Assembly (NCBI GenBank): GCA_031549165.1
Contig: JAVBQE010000091.1
Span: 1 to 10,070 of the forward strand
Reading direction: 5' to 3'
DNA from: Parelusimicrobium sp031549165
GTDB lineage: Bacteria; Elusimicrobiota; Elusimicrobia; Elusimicrobiales; Elusimicrobiaceae
Length of the DNA: 10,070 nucleotides
In this document: piece by piece, positions 1 through 6,576 of the stretch
How the letters are laid out: the number at the start of each line of letters is the position of its first letter
Position numbering within the stretch: position 1 is the stretch's first letter
Notes under the pieces: generated by a model
The model's input: only the letters and a program-made list of their open reading frames with translations
Databases searched by the model: none
Told to the model about the DNA's origin: nothing
Position numbers and translations under genes: made by a program

Positions 1-324
1 GAGTCTTCCTACGAGCCGCAGAGCAGCGGCGTGGCCAGCGCGTGCTTTACTAACCCGGTGGAGAGCGACCTGCTTTCCGGGGACGGCCAAAAGGTGCTTG
101 GCGGCGCGCTTAGAAAAATGGATAAAGTATATTTGTACCAAGGTTCCTTCCAATGCCCGTCTGCCCGCACTGCCGGCGCGCTTAAAGAAAATATTACAAA
201 CGCTATAAGCATGTTTTTCGGCGTTCAGTTTGAGCGTTTTATCCCGGCGGAAATTTTTATGCAGAAAGTGCATAAAGAAGCCGCTCAAAAATATCAAAGT
301 ATGGATTGGATAAATAAATTTTAA
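1..324 (+). CDS. Lipoate-protein ligase / octanoyltransferase family protein (3' part, truncated by window edge)
   Basis: The frame is open from base 1, so the gene begins upstream and about 107 C-terminal residues are visible; the GTG at 31 is an internal codon. The fragment looks like the second half of a BPL/LPL catalytic domain. A CF..P...DL segment (window residues 15-24) leads into GQKVLGGALRK (29-39), where K31 aligns with the lysine that binds the acyl-adenylate in lipoate ligases. LYQGSFQ follows, and a C-terminal helix contains E..KYQSMDW. Family members attach lipoate or octanoate to the lipoyl domains of 2-oxoacid dehydrogenases and GcvH in the cytoplasm. C15 lies roughly where LipM-type octanoyltransferases carry their catalytic cysteine, so ligase and transferase cannot be separated from this fragment. 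The stop codon overlaps the next start (TAATG), which suggests translational coupling. Confidence 0.72.
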   Translation, partial: ESSYEPQSSGVASACFTNPVESDLLSGDGQKVLGGALRKMDKVYLYQGSFQCPSARTAGALKENITNAISMFFGVQFERFIPAEIFMQKVHKEAAQKYQSMDWINKF

Positions 325-1019
325 TGAAGAATGCCGCTAAATTTACCGTAGCAGTACTCCTCGCGCCCGCAGTGGCATTTGCGTTTATTTCTGCGGGGAA
401 AATGATATTTAACTTTGCGTTGTCCTCGGAGTTGGTTATTTATTTTTTGGGAGGCGCGTTGTTATATATAGGAGTGCACTTTTCTATTTTCAATTTTTCA
501 CGGGCATATGTTTTTGCGCATGAAATTATGCATGCTGTCAGCGCACTTTTTTTCGGCTTCAAAGTACACTCCATAAAAGTTAAAAAGAAAAGCGGGCACG
601 TTAAACTCAGCGACCATAACGAAGCCGTTGTCCTTGCGCCATACATTGTGCCTTTCTATTTTGTTATTGCAGCGATAGTTTTTTATATTTTATTTAGAAG
701 CGGCTATAACAGCACACTTTATCAGCACTTATATGCGGGCGCCTTGGGGTTTTTGTGGGGCTTTCATATCGTGCACACCATAAAAACTATTACCGAGACT
801 TCCCAGTCGGACCTTAAGGTAGCGGGCGGCACGGTATTTTCACTCGTTATTATACTGGCGTTAAACCTGCTGCTTGTCTTCTTAATGCTTGCTTTTCTCT
901 TCCCGCAGGCGGCGCCATTTTGGGCGGTGTTGAAGGAGATATATTTTAATACCCTTAACTTCTGGAAAAAAGTGCTAAACTATATATATAGTGCCGTAGT
1001 GCACTTGTTTAAACTATGA
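324..1019 (+). CDS. Putative M50-like membrane zinc metallopeptidase (HExxH), small
   Basis: This is a 231-residue, very hydrophobic protein with about five to six predicted membrane segments (roughly residues 8-30, 36-56, 104-124, 138-152, 168-196, and possibly the C-terminus). HEIMHA at 66-71 is a textbook HExxH zinc motif placed inside or next to a membrane helix. It is followed by LAPYIVPFY at 104-112 and by QSD...GG at 161-169, where D163 could be the third zinc ligand, as the conserved Asp is in M50 intramembrane proteases. The overall order (HExxH, a central segment, then a D/G motif before a long helix) is what I would expect of an M50B-like protein, but the match is by eye. Its substrate is unknown. 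The start overlaps the previous stop by one base and the stop overlaps the next start by four (ATGA), so it is translated as part of a coupled cluster. It has no strong Shine-Dalgarno of its own. Non-catalytic membrane protein is the alternative. Confidence 0.6.
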   Translation: MKNAAKFTVAVLLAPAVAFAFISAGKMIFNFALSSELVIYFLGGALLYIGVHFSIFNFSRAYVFAHEIMHAVSALFFGFKVHSIKVKKKSGHVKLSDHNEAVVLAPYIVPFYFVIAAIVFYILFRSGYNSTLYQHLYAGALGFLWGFHIVHTIKTITETSQSDLKVAGGTVFSLVIILALNLLLVFLMLAFLFPQAAPFWAVLKEIYFNTLNFWKKVLNYIYSAVVHLFKL

Positions 1020-3487
1020 CAGAAATAAAGACAGAACATAAACATAAATTTAAAGCATTTTCTTTAATCAAAAAGATTTTTAAGAAAATGTTTAAAATTT
1101 TACATTTTATAATAAAACACTTTACCGCTCTGCTGATAAAAACCCTCTTCTTTGCGATGCTTTTTTTTATGGTTTTAGGCGCGGCGGGGTGGTTCTTCTT
1201 TATCAAATATGTTAACGAGGACGCTGTGTCCATGCTGCTGTCCAAAAAGCTGCAGGAAGTGTTTGACAGGCCTGTAGTTATGGGCAAAGTAGATTTGAAG
1301 TTTTTTAACTCCATACAAATAGAGGGCCTGCGCATTTTAGGAGGAGAAGTAGCGCCGGAGCAGGACTTCTTTTCCGCAGGCAAAGTTACCATCCGCTACA
1401 ACCCGCTGCCCATTTTAAAACAGCAGCTAGTTATAGAAGAAGTGTCCATAGAGGAGCCGAAAGTTTTTATTATCGTGGACCCGGACGGGCGCAACAATGT
1501 GCCGCAGATACGCCTCTCCTCCTCAGAGCCGTCAGTTAAGGACGCTTCTGCGCAGCAGAAGGTCCCCGGCGGCACGCTTAAGATTGCCGGGCGGGACTTT
1601 TCTTTAAAAATAAAAGACTGGTCCTTAGAGCGCGGGCTTGTAACATTTAATAACCGCCAAACCAACGTTTCACACACAGTGTATGACGTTAACACCCGCT
1701 TTGATGAGTTAAACTTTGATGCGCTTTCCCCGTTTAAACTGTCATTCGTTCTTCGTAACAGCTATAAAGATAAGATTATGGAAACGGTGCTGCGCGGCAG
1801 CGGGCGCGTTAACCTGGCGGGTTTTAAATGGCATAAGTTTGCCGTGCGCTCGCTTAATATGGACGTGCTGTATTTTAAAACGCCCATAAAAATAACTGCA
1901 GATTTTGACAATTTAAGAACGCCTTTTATCTCCTGCACCGCTAAGCTGCCCGCTGTTACCGAGGCGGACCTTTCTTTGTTTACCGACGAGCTTAAAGGCA
2001 TAAACGTGCCTGCCAGCACTATAAAGGCCAGTGCGGTGTTAAAGAAAAAGTATCAGTATCTCTCTTTAGATAAATTTAATTTAATCGCTGATGACCTTAA
2101 CATTACCGCCAAAGCCACGGCAACTTTTGACAAGCCTTTCAGCGCGGATTTTTCTGTAAAGGCCGTTCCTTTTACGCTGGATACAAAAAGCAAAATGTAC
2201 GCGCCGCTGGCTAAATATAATTTAAAAGGCAAAGCGTCCGTTGAGACGAAAGGCGCTTATAAAGAAGGCAAACTTTCCTTTAGCGGAACAAGCGGAGAGC
2301 TTACAGATTTTTCTTTAAAGCAGGGTACAATTTTTATTCAAAGCGTAAGCGGGCCTTTTAAAGTTAAGGATATGGCTGTTGAGAAAGGCAAATTTACTTT
2401 TTCAGACATTGACGGCACGCTTAATAACTCTTCTGCCAAAATAGGCAACTTTAATATACAAAATGTGACGGCCGACGTTAAAATAAATAAATGGTATTCA
2501 GACATGTCGGCCAACATTAAAACCGGCGGTTTAAAACTGGGGGATACGCAGTTTACAGAAGTTAAAGGCACAGCGTCCTTTAAGAAAAATACTTTAAGCG
2601 CAGACGTAAAGAGCGCTAAGGTTAACGGTATACCCATTAAGCTTGACACGGATATTTTGAATTTTAACTCAGACAAAAGGCGCCAGATAAACAGCAAGTT
2701 CTATTTTGAAACGCTGGACCCTATGGGCGTGGTGGACATTGTGTATGACTTTGTGGTAGCCATTACCAACAAAAAAACCTTTAAGCAGGAGTATGAGGGG
2801 GACATGGCGTGGCTGCGCAATTTCCGCGCCGGGTTGCCGTGGTTTATGCCTAATTTTAAGGGAGTTATTATTGCGGATAATTTTAAGTCTTCTGTAGCGT
2901 CGGGCACTAACTTTAATGCGGAGTTTGACCTTAAAAACATGGTTTCCGGCATGAAAAAATTAAACGGTAAAATAGACGCCCGCATGGAAAAGGGCACCAT
3001 CTACCAGCTTGAAAAAAAGGCGGCAGAAGAAAAGGTTTTAGGTGTGGCCTTCCAGCCGTTTATTATTATGCACCGCATGGAAAAGGCGGGAAGTTTTAAA
3101 GTAGGCACGGTGCTGCGCGACGTGCAGTACGATGTTGTCTATGCCTCTACAGATTTTGAAAATGGGAACATGAATATAGTTAACGCCTATATGGACGGCA
3201 AAACCATGGGCGTTAAAGCGGCAGGCTGGGTGGACTGGGTGTTTGAAACCATGGACCTTACTATATGGACGATTTTTAGAAACGCTTCCCGCTCCGGCGC
3301 GCTGGCGGAGAATTTGACGGACGCTTCCGGCGTGCCCGCGCTTTCCTTTAGAATTAAAAATACCATGGATAAGCCCGGCGTGGAAATGCTGAAAGCCAGA
3401 AAGGCCTCAGAAGAAATTAAGAAAGCTAAGGAATATCCTTCACGCACAAATTTTACGCAGGGGGTGGCATTTAAAAATGAAAAGTAA
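1016..3487 (+). CDS. AsmA-like (AsmA/TamB/DUF748-type) envelope protein
   Basis: This 823-residue protein has a lysine-rich cytoplasmic N-terminus (residues 1-30), one membrane anchor at about 38-65, and then a long beta-rich region. Right after the anchor comes LLSKKLQEVFDRPVVMGKV...FNSIQIEGLRI (about 74-107), the typical AsmA N-terminal pattern: an amphipathic helix followed by a first strand. The repeated strand/turn sequence in the middle resembles the AsmA/TamB/YhdP beta-taco fold, and the last 200 residues (AFQPF...F..G...VRD-like strands, then VDWVFETMDL) look like an AsmA C-terminal module. Related proteins in diderm bacteria sit in the inner membrane, extend across the periplasm and are tied to phospholipid transport to the outer membrane. 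That role is inferred from the family. The ATG lies in an ATGA overlap with the preceding membrane-protein gene, and the 3' end overlaps the next gene by 11 bases. There is no obvious Shine-Dalgarno upstream, so expression probably depends on coupling. Confidence 0.8.
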   Translation: MTEIKTEHKHKFKAFSLIKKIFKKMFKILHFIIKHFTALLIKTLFFAMLFFMVLGAAGWFFFIKYVNEDAVSMLLSKKLQEVFDRPVVMGKVDLKFFNSIQIEGLRILGGEVAPEQDFFSAGKVTIRYNPLPILKQQLVIEEVSIEEPKVFIIVDPDGRNNVPQIRLSSSEPSVKDASAQQKVPGGTLKIAGRDFSLKIKDWSLERGLVTFNNRQTNVSHTVYDVNTRFDELNFDALSPFKLSFVLRNSYKDKIMETVLRGSGRVNLAGFKWHKFAVRSLNMDVLYFKTPIKITADFDNLRTPFISCTAKLPAVTEADLSLFTDELKGINVPASTIKASAVLKKKYQYLSLDKFNLIADDLNITAKATATFDKPFSADFSVKAVPFTLDTKSKMYAPLAKYNLKGKASVETKGAYKEGKLSFSGTSGELTDFSLKQGTIFIQSVSGPFKVKDMAVEKGKFTFSDIDGTLNNSSAKIGNFNIQNVTADVKINKWYSDMSANIKTGGLKLGDTQFTEVKGTASFKKNTLSADVKSAKVNGIPIKLDTDILNFNSDKRRQINSKFYFETLDPMGVVDIVYDFVVAITNKKTFKQEYEGDMAWLRNFRAGLPWFMPNFKGVIIADNFKSSVASGTNFNAEFDLKNMVSGMKKLNGKIDARMEKGTIYQLEKKAAEEKVLGVAFQPFIIMHRMEKAGSFKVGTVLRDVQYDVVYASTDFENGNMNIVNAYMDGKTMGVKAAGWVDWVFETMDLTIWTIFRNASRSGALAENLTDASGVPALSFRIKNTMDKPGVEMLKARKASEEIKKAKEYPSRTNFTQGVAFKNEK

Positions 3488-4025
3488 CCCGTATAATTTT
3501 CTCTCGCTTCTGCAAGAGCAAGAGGCTTTTTTACAAGGCCATTTCCGCCTACCGTGCGGGCTGCACAGCAAGGTTTATATAAAAGCTTTGGACCTTATGA
3601 AGCACGGCCATATTTCCAAAAAGGTGGCGGAGGCTATGGCTAAGCAGTTTAGCGCGCAGCAGGCTGATGTAGTTTTAGCGCCTAACCAAAATATTTTCGT
3701 CCTTGCGCGCGCTGTGGCCTCCGCGCGCGGCGCGCGCGCGGCCTACGCAGAAGGAACCCAGCTCGGCCCTAACTTTATAATAAAACCGTCAGAAACCGTG
3801 CTGATAGTGGATGACGTTGCCGTCAGCGGCCGCCAAATTTCTACCGTGTGTAATTTAGTAAAAAGCATAGGCGCAAAGTTAATTGGCGTAAGCGTAATGG
3901 TGGACCGCTCGGACGGCGAGCTAAACATCGGCGCGCCCATGCGCGCATTACTATCCTACCCTTTGGTAACATATGAAGAAGCAAATTGTCCGTTGTGTAA
4001 ACTCGGCATACCATTAAATAAGTAG
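3477..4025 (+). CDS. pyrE: Orotate phosphoribosyltransferase-like protein (divergent PyrE)
   Basis: This 182-residue type I phosphoribosyltransferase has the PRPP-binding signature VLIVDDVAVSG at 108-118. The N-terminal GHFRLPCGLHSKVYI (21-35) is the orotate phosphoribosyltransferase hood pattern, GxFxLxSGxHSxxYI. A C-terminal CPLCKLGIPL (about residues 171-180) is also seen in many bacterial PyrE proteins, where it is usually followed by KPGSR; here the chain ends almost at once. PyrE converts orotate plus PRPP to OMP, step 5 of UMP synthesis. Several sites are unusual. The segment that is normally a Gly-rich VxGPxxGG strand reads VLAPNQNIF (66-74), and the PRPP loop reads VDDVAVSG rather than the common VEDVVTTG. 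It may therefore have altered specificity. A GGGGGTGG Shine-Dalgarno at 3460-3467 sits 9 nt from the ATG, inside the asmA-like gene. A short alternating C/G run lies in codons near 3729-3741. It is not in the pyrRBC operon. Confidence 0.66.
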   Translation: MKSNPYNFLSLLQEQEAFLQGHFRLPCGLHSKVYIKALDLMKHGHISKKVAEAMAKQFSAQQADVVLAPNQNIFVLARAVASARGARAAYAEGTQLGPNFIIKPSETVLIVDDVAVSGRQISTVCNLVKSIGAKLIGVSVMVDRSDGELNIGAPMRALLSYPLVTYEEANCPLCKLGIPLNK

Positions 4026-4027
4026 TC

Positions 4028-4106
4028 TGTCATCCTGAGTGAAACGAAGGATCTTTCCGTAAGCTAAAGATTACAACAAGATTCTTCGCTCACGCTCAGA
4101 ATGACA
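4028..4106. repeat. TGTCATCCTGAG inverted repeat, copy 1 (79 bp)
   Basis: The left arm 4028-4055 (TGTCATCCTGAGTG...GGATCTT) and the right arm 4078-4106 (ending GCTCAGAATGACA) are imperfect reverse complements over nearly their full length, separated by about 22 bases. The element begins two bases after the stop of the pyrE-like gene. No T-run follows either arm, so it is not a typical intrinsic terminator. It resembles the REP/MITE-like intergenic palindromes with this same core that are scattered through many bacterial genomes. Related copies are at 9441-9501 and 10053-10070. Confidence 0.85.
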
Positions 4107-4141
4107 ATAAAAAATAAATAGAGGGCTCTGCGGAGAACCTC

Positions 4142-4146
4142 AGGAG
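4142..4146 (+). promoter_or_regulatory. Ribosome-binding site of rlmI
   Basis: AGGAG lies 6 nt before the ATG at 4153 and fixes the start. Just upstream, 4121-4141 can form a small hairpin (GAGG/CCTC outside, CTC/GAG inside) that leaves the AGGAG mostly free. I see no convincing promoter between repeat copy 1 and this site. Confidence 0.7.
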
Positions 4147-4152
4147 AAAGAA

Positions 4153-5331
4153 ATGAACCTCATAGACATAAAACTAAAACTAAAAGAAGAAAAAAGATTA
4201 TTAAACGGACACCACTGGATATTTTCCAACGAAATAGAGAATTTGGATTCCTCCATCACCCCCGGCGCACTCTGCCGCGTGCTTAACGCAGACAACAAAG
4301 TGCAGGGCTACGGCTACTTTAACCCGCACAGCCTTATAGCGGTGCGCATAATAAAAAGAGGCGCAGAGCCATTGTCTGAAGATTTTGTAATGGAAAATTT
4401 GGACAAAGCCTACTCTTACAGAAAAGAACTCGGCGTAAAAAAATACGGCCGCATGTGCTACGGCGAGGCGGACGCTATGCCCGGCCTTGTGATAGACCGC
4501 TACGGCGACATTTTGGTAATAGATATTTTAACCGCCGGCATGGAAATGCTTAAAGAGGAAATCACAAAAGCCGTCAAAAAAATCTATAAACCCACAGGCA
4601 TCTTCTATAGAAATGACAGCCACTTCCGCACGCTTGAAAACCTGCCGCTCGCGCCGGAAATTATCGGCGAAGTGCCCGAAAGCGTGGAGATAGAAGAAAA
4701 CAAAGTTAAGTACATTGTGCCCATCCGCGATGGCCAAAAGACCGGTTTTTACTTTGACCAGAGAGAGAACCGCAAGTTTTTAGAGCCGTATTTTAAGGAC
4801 CGTTTGGTGCTGGACCTTTACTCATACATCGGCGGCTTCGGCGTGTACGCAGCAGTACACGGCGCGGCGCAGGTGTGGGGCACGGATTCTTCTGCCTTAG
4901 CGGTGGAATATGCCAACCAAAACGCCAAACTTAACGGCGTAGAAAAATACTGCGTCTACGCTAAAGACGACGCGGAGCGCATTTTGTCGGCTAACATGCA
5001 CGGCGAACTGCCCGAAAAGCCGGACATGATTTTGCTTGACCCGCCGCCCTTTGTCAAAAACAAAAAATCTATCCCGCAGGCGGTAGCTTTATATGTCAAA
5101 ATTTGCCGGATGGCGCTGGAAGGTTTGGAAGAGGGTGGTTTACTGGCATTCTCCACCTGTTCGCACCACATCAGCAGAGATTTATTTATGAGCATCATCC
5201 ACCAGTCTGCCTTCAAAGCGCAGAAAAGGGTGATAGTGCTGGAAACCAGAAGCCAGGCCAAGGACCACCCGATATTAGTCGGCATGCCCGAAACCGAATA
5301 CCTGCACTTCGCATTACTGAAAGTTGTGTAA
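4153..5331 (+). CDS. rlmI: Class I SAM-dependent 23S rRNA cytosine methyltransferase (RlmI type)
   Basis: This 392-residue protein matches the RlmI/YccW family, which methylates C5 of cytosine 1962 (E. coli numbering) in 23S rRNA. The order of parts is right. An N-terminal PUA-like RNA-binding domain occupies about 1-75 (KRLLNGHHWIFSNEIE), and a linker EEA-type domain occupies about 80-185. The hallmark GQKTGFYFDQR is at 194-204, the SAM motif I LDLYSYIGGFG is at 220-230, and an acidic residue at D246 binds the ribose. Motif IV DPPPF is at 296-300 and STCS at 334-337, with catalytic Cys336. The length is normal for the family (about 390-400). All key residues are present, so it should be active. 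It is flanked by an inverted repeat upstream and a strong terminator downstream, so it is probably monocistronic. RlmK or a related Rlm paralogue with another target cytosine is the main alternative. Confidence 0.93.
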   Translation: MNLIDIKLKLKEEKRLLNGHHWIFSNEIENLDSSITPGALCRVLNADNKVQGYGYFNPHSLIAVRIIKRGAEPLSEDFVMENLDKAYSYRKELGVKKYGRMCYGEADAMPGLVIDRYGDILVIDILTAGMEMLKEEITKAVKKIYKPTGIFYRNDSHFRTLENLPLAPEIIGEVPESVEIEENKVKYIVPIRDGQKTGFYFDQRENRKFLEPYFKDRLVLDLYSYIGGFGVYAAVHGAAQVWGTDSSALAVEYANQNAKLNGVEKYCVYAKDDAERILSANMHGELPEKPDMILLDPPPFVKNKKSIPQAVALYVKICRMALEGLEEGGLLAFSTCSHHISRDLFMSIIHQSAFKAQKRVIVLETRSQAKDHPILVGMPETEYLHFALLKVV

Positions 5332-5340
5332 ATTAGTATT

Positions 5341-5378
5341 AATTAAAAGCGGACAATTTGGAATGTCCGCTTTTAATT
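5341..5378. terminator. Strong intrinsic terminator after rlmI
   Basis: A perfect 15-bp stem, AATTAAAAGCGGACA (5341-5355) with TGTCCGCTTTTAATT (5364-5378), encloses an 8-base loop. The GC-rich middle is flanked by an A-run on the left and a T-run on the right, so it could terminate transcription from either side. It ends rlmI and insulates the glpQ promoter that starts 14 bases later. Confidence 0.88.
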
Positions 5379-5391
5379 TGTAAGTCAACTA

Positions 5392-5421
5392 TTGACAAAT
5401 CAATTATTTTTTGATTATACT
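5392..5421 (+). promoter_or_regulatory. Sigma70-type promoter of glpQ
   Basis: A perfect -35 TTGACA at 5392-5397 and a -10 TATACT at 5416-5421 (5 of 6 consensus) are separated by 18 bases. The predicted transcript starts near 5428 and has a 5' UTR of about 24 bases with the GGGAGG Shine-Dalgarno at 5440-5445. The first base of the -35 box is also a possible in-frame TTG start for glpQ, which this promoter argues against. Confidence 0.75.
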
Positions 5422-5451
5422 TACTTTAAACACATCTCTGGGAGGCGTTTT

Positions 5452-6471
5452 ATGAAAAAAGTACTTGCAGTTTTCCTAATATCTCTATTATGTGCCTGTG
5501 CGGGCAACAATGTTTACCGCCCGCAGGTTACGGCGCACCGCGGCGCGAGCGGCTATTTGCCGGAGCACACGTTAGAGGCCAAAGCTTACGCGCACGCCTT
5601 AGCGCCGGATTATGTGGAGCAGGACGTGGTGATAACCAAAGACAATGTTCTTATGGTAACGCATGATGTTAAGTTGGAAACCACTACAAATATTGCCAAA
5701 AAATTTCCCTCCCGCCATCGCAAGGATGGCAGTTATTATGCCATAGACTTTACTCTTGCCGAATTAAAAAGCCTTACTCTTACAGAGCGTTTTAACTCTA
5801 AAACAGGAAAAGCGGTTTTTAGCAGCAGGTTCCCCGTGGATAGCGCCATAGACTTTAAAATGCCTACATTAGAAGAAGAGTTTACTTTTATACAAGGCCT
5901 AAACAAATCTACTGGTAGAGAAGTGGGCGTGTATACAGAAGTGAAAGAGCCACAGTTTCATGAGCGGGAAGGTAAAGATATTCTTGCCGCCGTAATAAAG
6001 ATGTTAGAAAAATACGGTTATAATAAAGAAGGCTCAAAAGCAGTGCTTCAAATTTTCAGCCTGCAAAGCGTCAAACGTGCCCGCGAGCTGGGTTGGAAGG
6101 GCGATTTGGCCATGCTTATAACCTTAGACGGCCAGTGGCTCTATGATGATAAAGCGGAACATAAGTGGCTGCTGACGGAAGAGGGCATTGCGTACGTTTC
6201 CAAATACGCCACAATATATGCTCCAGGCTTTACGCTTTTGGCGGTTCCTGATGATGCAGGCGGATATACTTTGAGTAACGCCGCCCAGGTTGCGCACAAA
6301 TATGGCATGAAGGTGCATACCTGGACGCACCGCGTGGACAGCCCGTCAAAAGGCTTCAAAACAAGCGACGAGATGCTTGATACCGCCTTTAAACAGCTAA
6401 AAATAGACGGCATATTTTCGGACTTTCCTGACAATGTGATTAAGTATCTTAAGGCGCATAAAATGAGATAA
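5452..6471 (+). CDS. glpQ: Periplasmic glycerophosphodiester phosphodiesterase, lipoprotein (GlpQ)
   Basis: This 339-residue protein hydrolyses glycerophosphodiesters (deacylated phospholipid headgroups) to glycerol-3-phosphate and an alcohol, normally in the periplasm. The start was chosen at ATG 5452 because GGGAGG lies 6 nt upstream and the first residues then form a lipoprotein signal: MKK, a hydrophobic core, and the lipobox-like LCAC with the lipidated cysteine at C16. The GDPD motifs follow: TAHRGASGYLPEHT (27-40) with catalytic H29 and R30, E56-x-D58 as metal ligands, H71 in VTHD, and VYTEVKEP in the middle. A C-terminal IDGIFSDFPD closes the TIM barrel. The length is near that of E. 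coli GlpQ (358). An upstream TTG at 5392 would add 20 residues in frame and bury the signal peptide, so I reject it. The gene has its own promoter. No terminator lies directly behind it, so readthrough would reach the pyr attenuator. Confidence 0.93.
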   Translation: MKKVLAVFLISLLCACAGNNVYRPQVTAHRGASGYLPEHTLEAKAYAHALAPDYVEQDVVITKDNVLMVTHDVKLETTTNIAKKFPSRHRKDGSYYAIDFTLAELKSLTLTERFNSKTGKAVFSSRFPVDSAIDFKMPTLEEEFTFIQGLNKSTGREVGVYTEVKEPQFHEREGKDILAAVIKMLEKYGYNKEGSKAVLQIFSLQSVKRARELGWKGDLAMLITLDGQWLYDDKAEHKWLLTEEGIAYVSKYATIYAPGFTLLAVPDDAGGYTLSNAAQVAHKYGMKVHTWTHRVDSPSKGFKTSDEMLDTAFKQLKIDGIFSDFPDNVIKYLKAHKMR

Positions 6472-6474
6472 AAA

Positions 6475-6483
6475 TGCTATAAT
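6475..6483 (+). promoter_or_regulatory. Extended -10 promoter of the pyrRBC operon
   Basis: TGCTATAAT is a perfect TGn-extended -10 (TATAAT at 6478-6483), starting four bases after the glpQ stop codon. No good -35 is visible at 17-18 bases upstream, as is common for extended -10 promoters. Transcription would start near 6490, just ahead of the PyrR-type hairpin, which then sits at the extreme 5' end of the mRNA. Confidence 0.7.
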
Positions 6484-6491
6484 ATAAAAAA

Positions 6492-6520
6492 CATTAAGTA
6501 AGTCCCGTGAGACTTGAATG
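6492..6520 (+). promoter_or_regulatory. PyrR-binding RNA hairpin (anti-antiterminator-type binding loop)
   Basis: Bases 6501-6514 read AGUCCCGUGAGACU in RNA. Against the known PyrR-loop consensus ARUCCNGNGAGGYU, 11 of 12 fixed positions match. The single change (A6512) turns the consensus U-G wobble into a U-A pair, so the structure is kept. The fold also fits: lower stem CAUU/AAUG (6492-6495 with 6517-6520), a purine bulge AAG (6496-6498), upper stem UAAGUC/GACUUG (6499-6504 with 6511-6516), and hexaloop CCGUGA (6505-6510). PyrR bound to UMP would stabilise this hairpin. PyrR itself is encoded 114 bases downstream, giving autoregulation. Confidence 0.85.
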
Positions 6521-6528
6521 GTGAATAT

Positions 6529-6576
6529 ATGAAAAGTATTAAATACAATTTTTATTTTCTAAAAGCTATCCTATAA
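6529..6576 (+). CDS. Candidate 15-residue pyr leader peptide
   Basis: The ORF encodes MKSIKYNFYFLKAIL and stops with TAA inside the loop of the downstream terminator (6574-6576). A weak Shine-Dalgarno-like GGTGA (6520-6524) lies 4 nt upstream and abuts the lower stem of the PyrR hairpin. The coding RNA is U-rich just before the terminator (6549-6558), recalling the UTP-sensing leader of enterobacterial pyrBI. A ribosome finishing this ORF would cover the terminator's left arm. A four-codon ORF at 6518-6532 (M-V-N-I-stop) overlaps its start as ATGA. Expression is unproven and the ribosome-binding site is weak, so this could be chance. Confidence 0.45.
   Translation: MKSIKYNFYFLKAIL

Noticed and set aside
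3729..3741. Alternating CG run as a Z-DNA or regulatory element
   Set aside because: It is short and fully explained by Arg/Ala/Gly codons (RGARAA) in the pyrE-like gene.
4028..4106. Inverted repeat as an intrinsic terminator
   Set aside because: The stem is long, but no T-run follows it on either strand, and the same element recurs as a dispersed repeat.
4107..4141. Promoter for rlmI just after repeat copy 1
   Set aside because: The A/T-rich bases contain no -35 and -10 pair with acceptable spacing; the real promoter may lie further upstream or be absent.
5103..5336. 77-codon + strand open frame over the end of rlmI
   Set aside because: It overlaps conserved RlmI sequence including the STCS motif, has no ribosome site and shows no recognisable protein pattern.
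5392..5451. Longer glpQ N-terminus from the TTG at 5392
   Set aside because: The TTG is part of a -35 promoter box, has no ribosome site, and would bury the lipoprotein signal that starts at the ATG at 5452.
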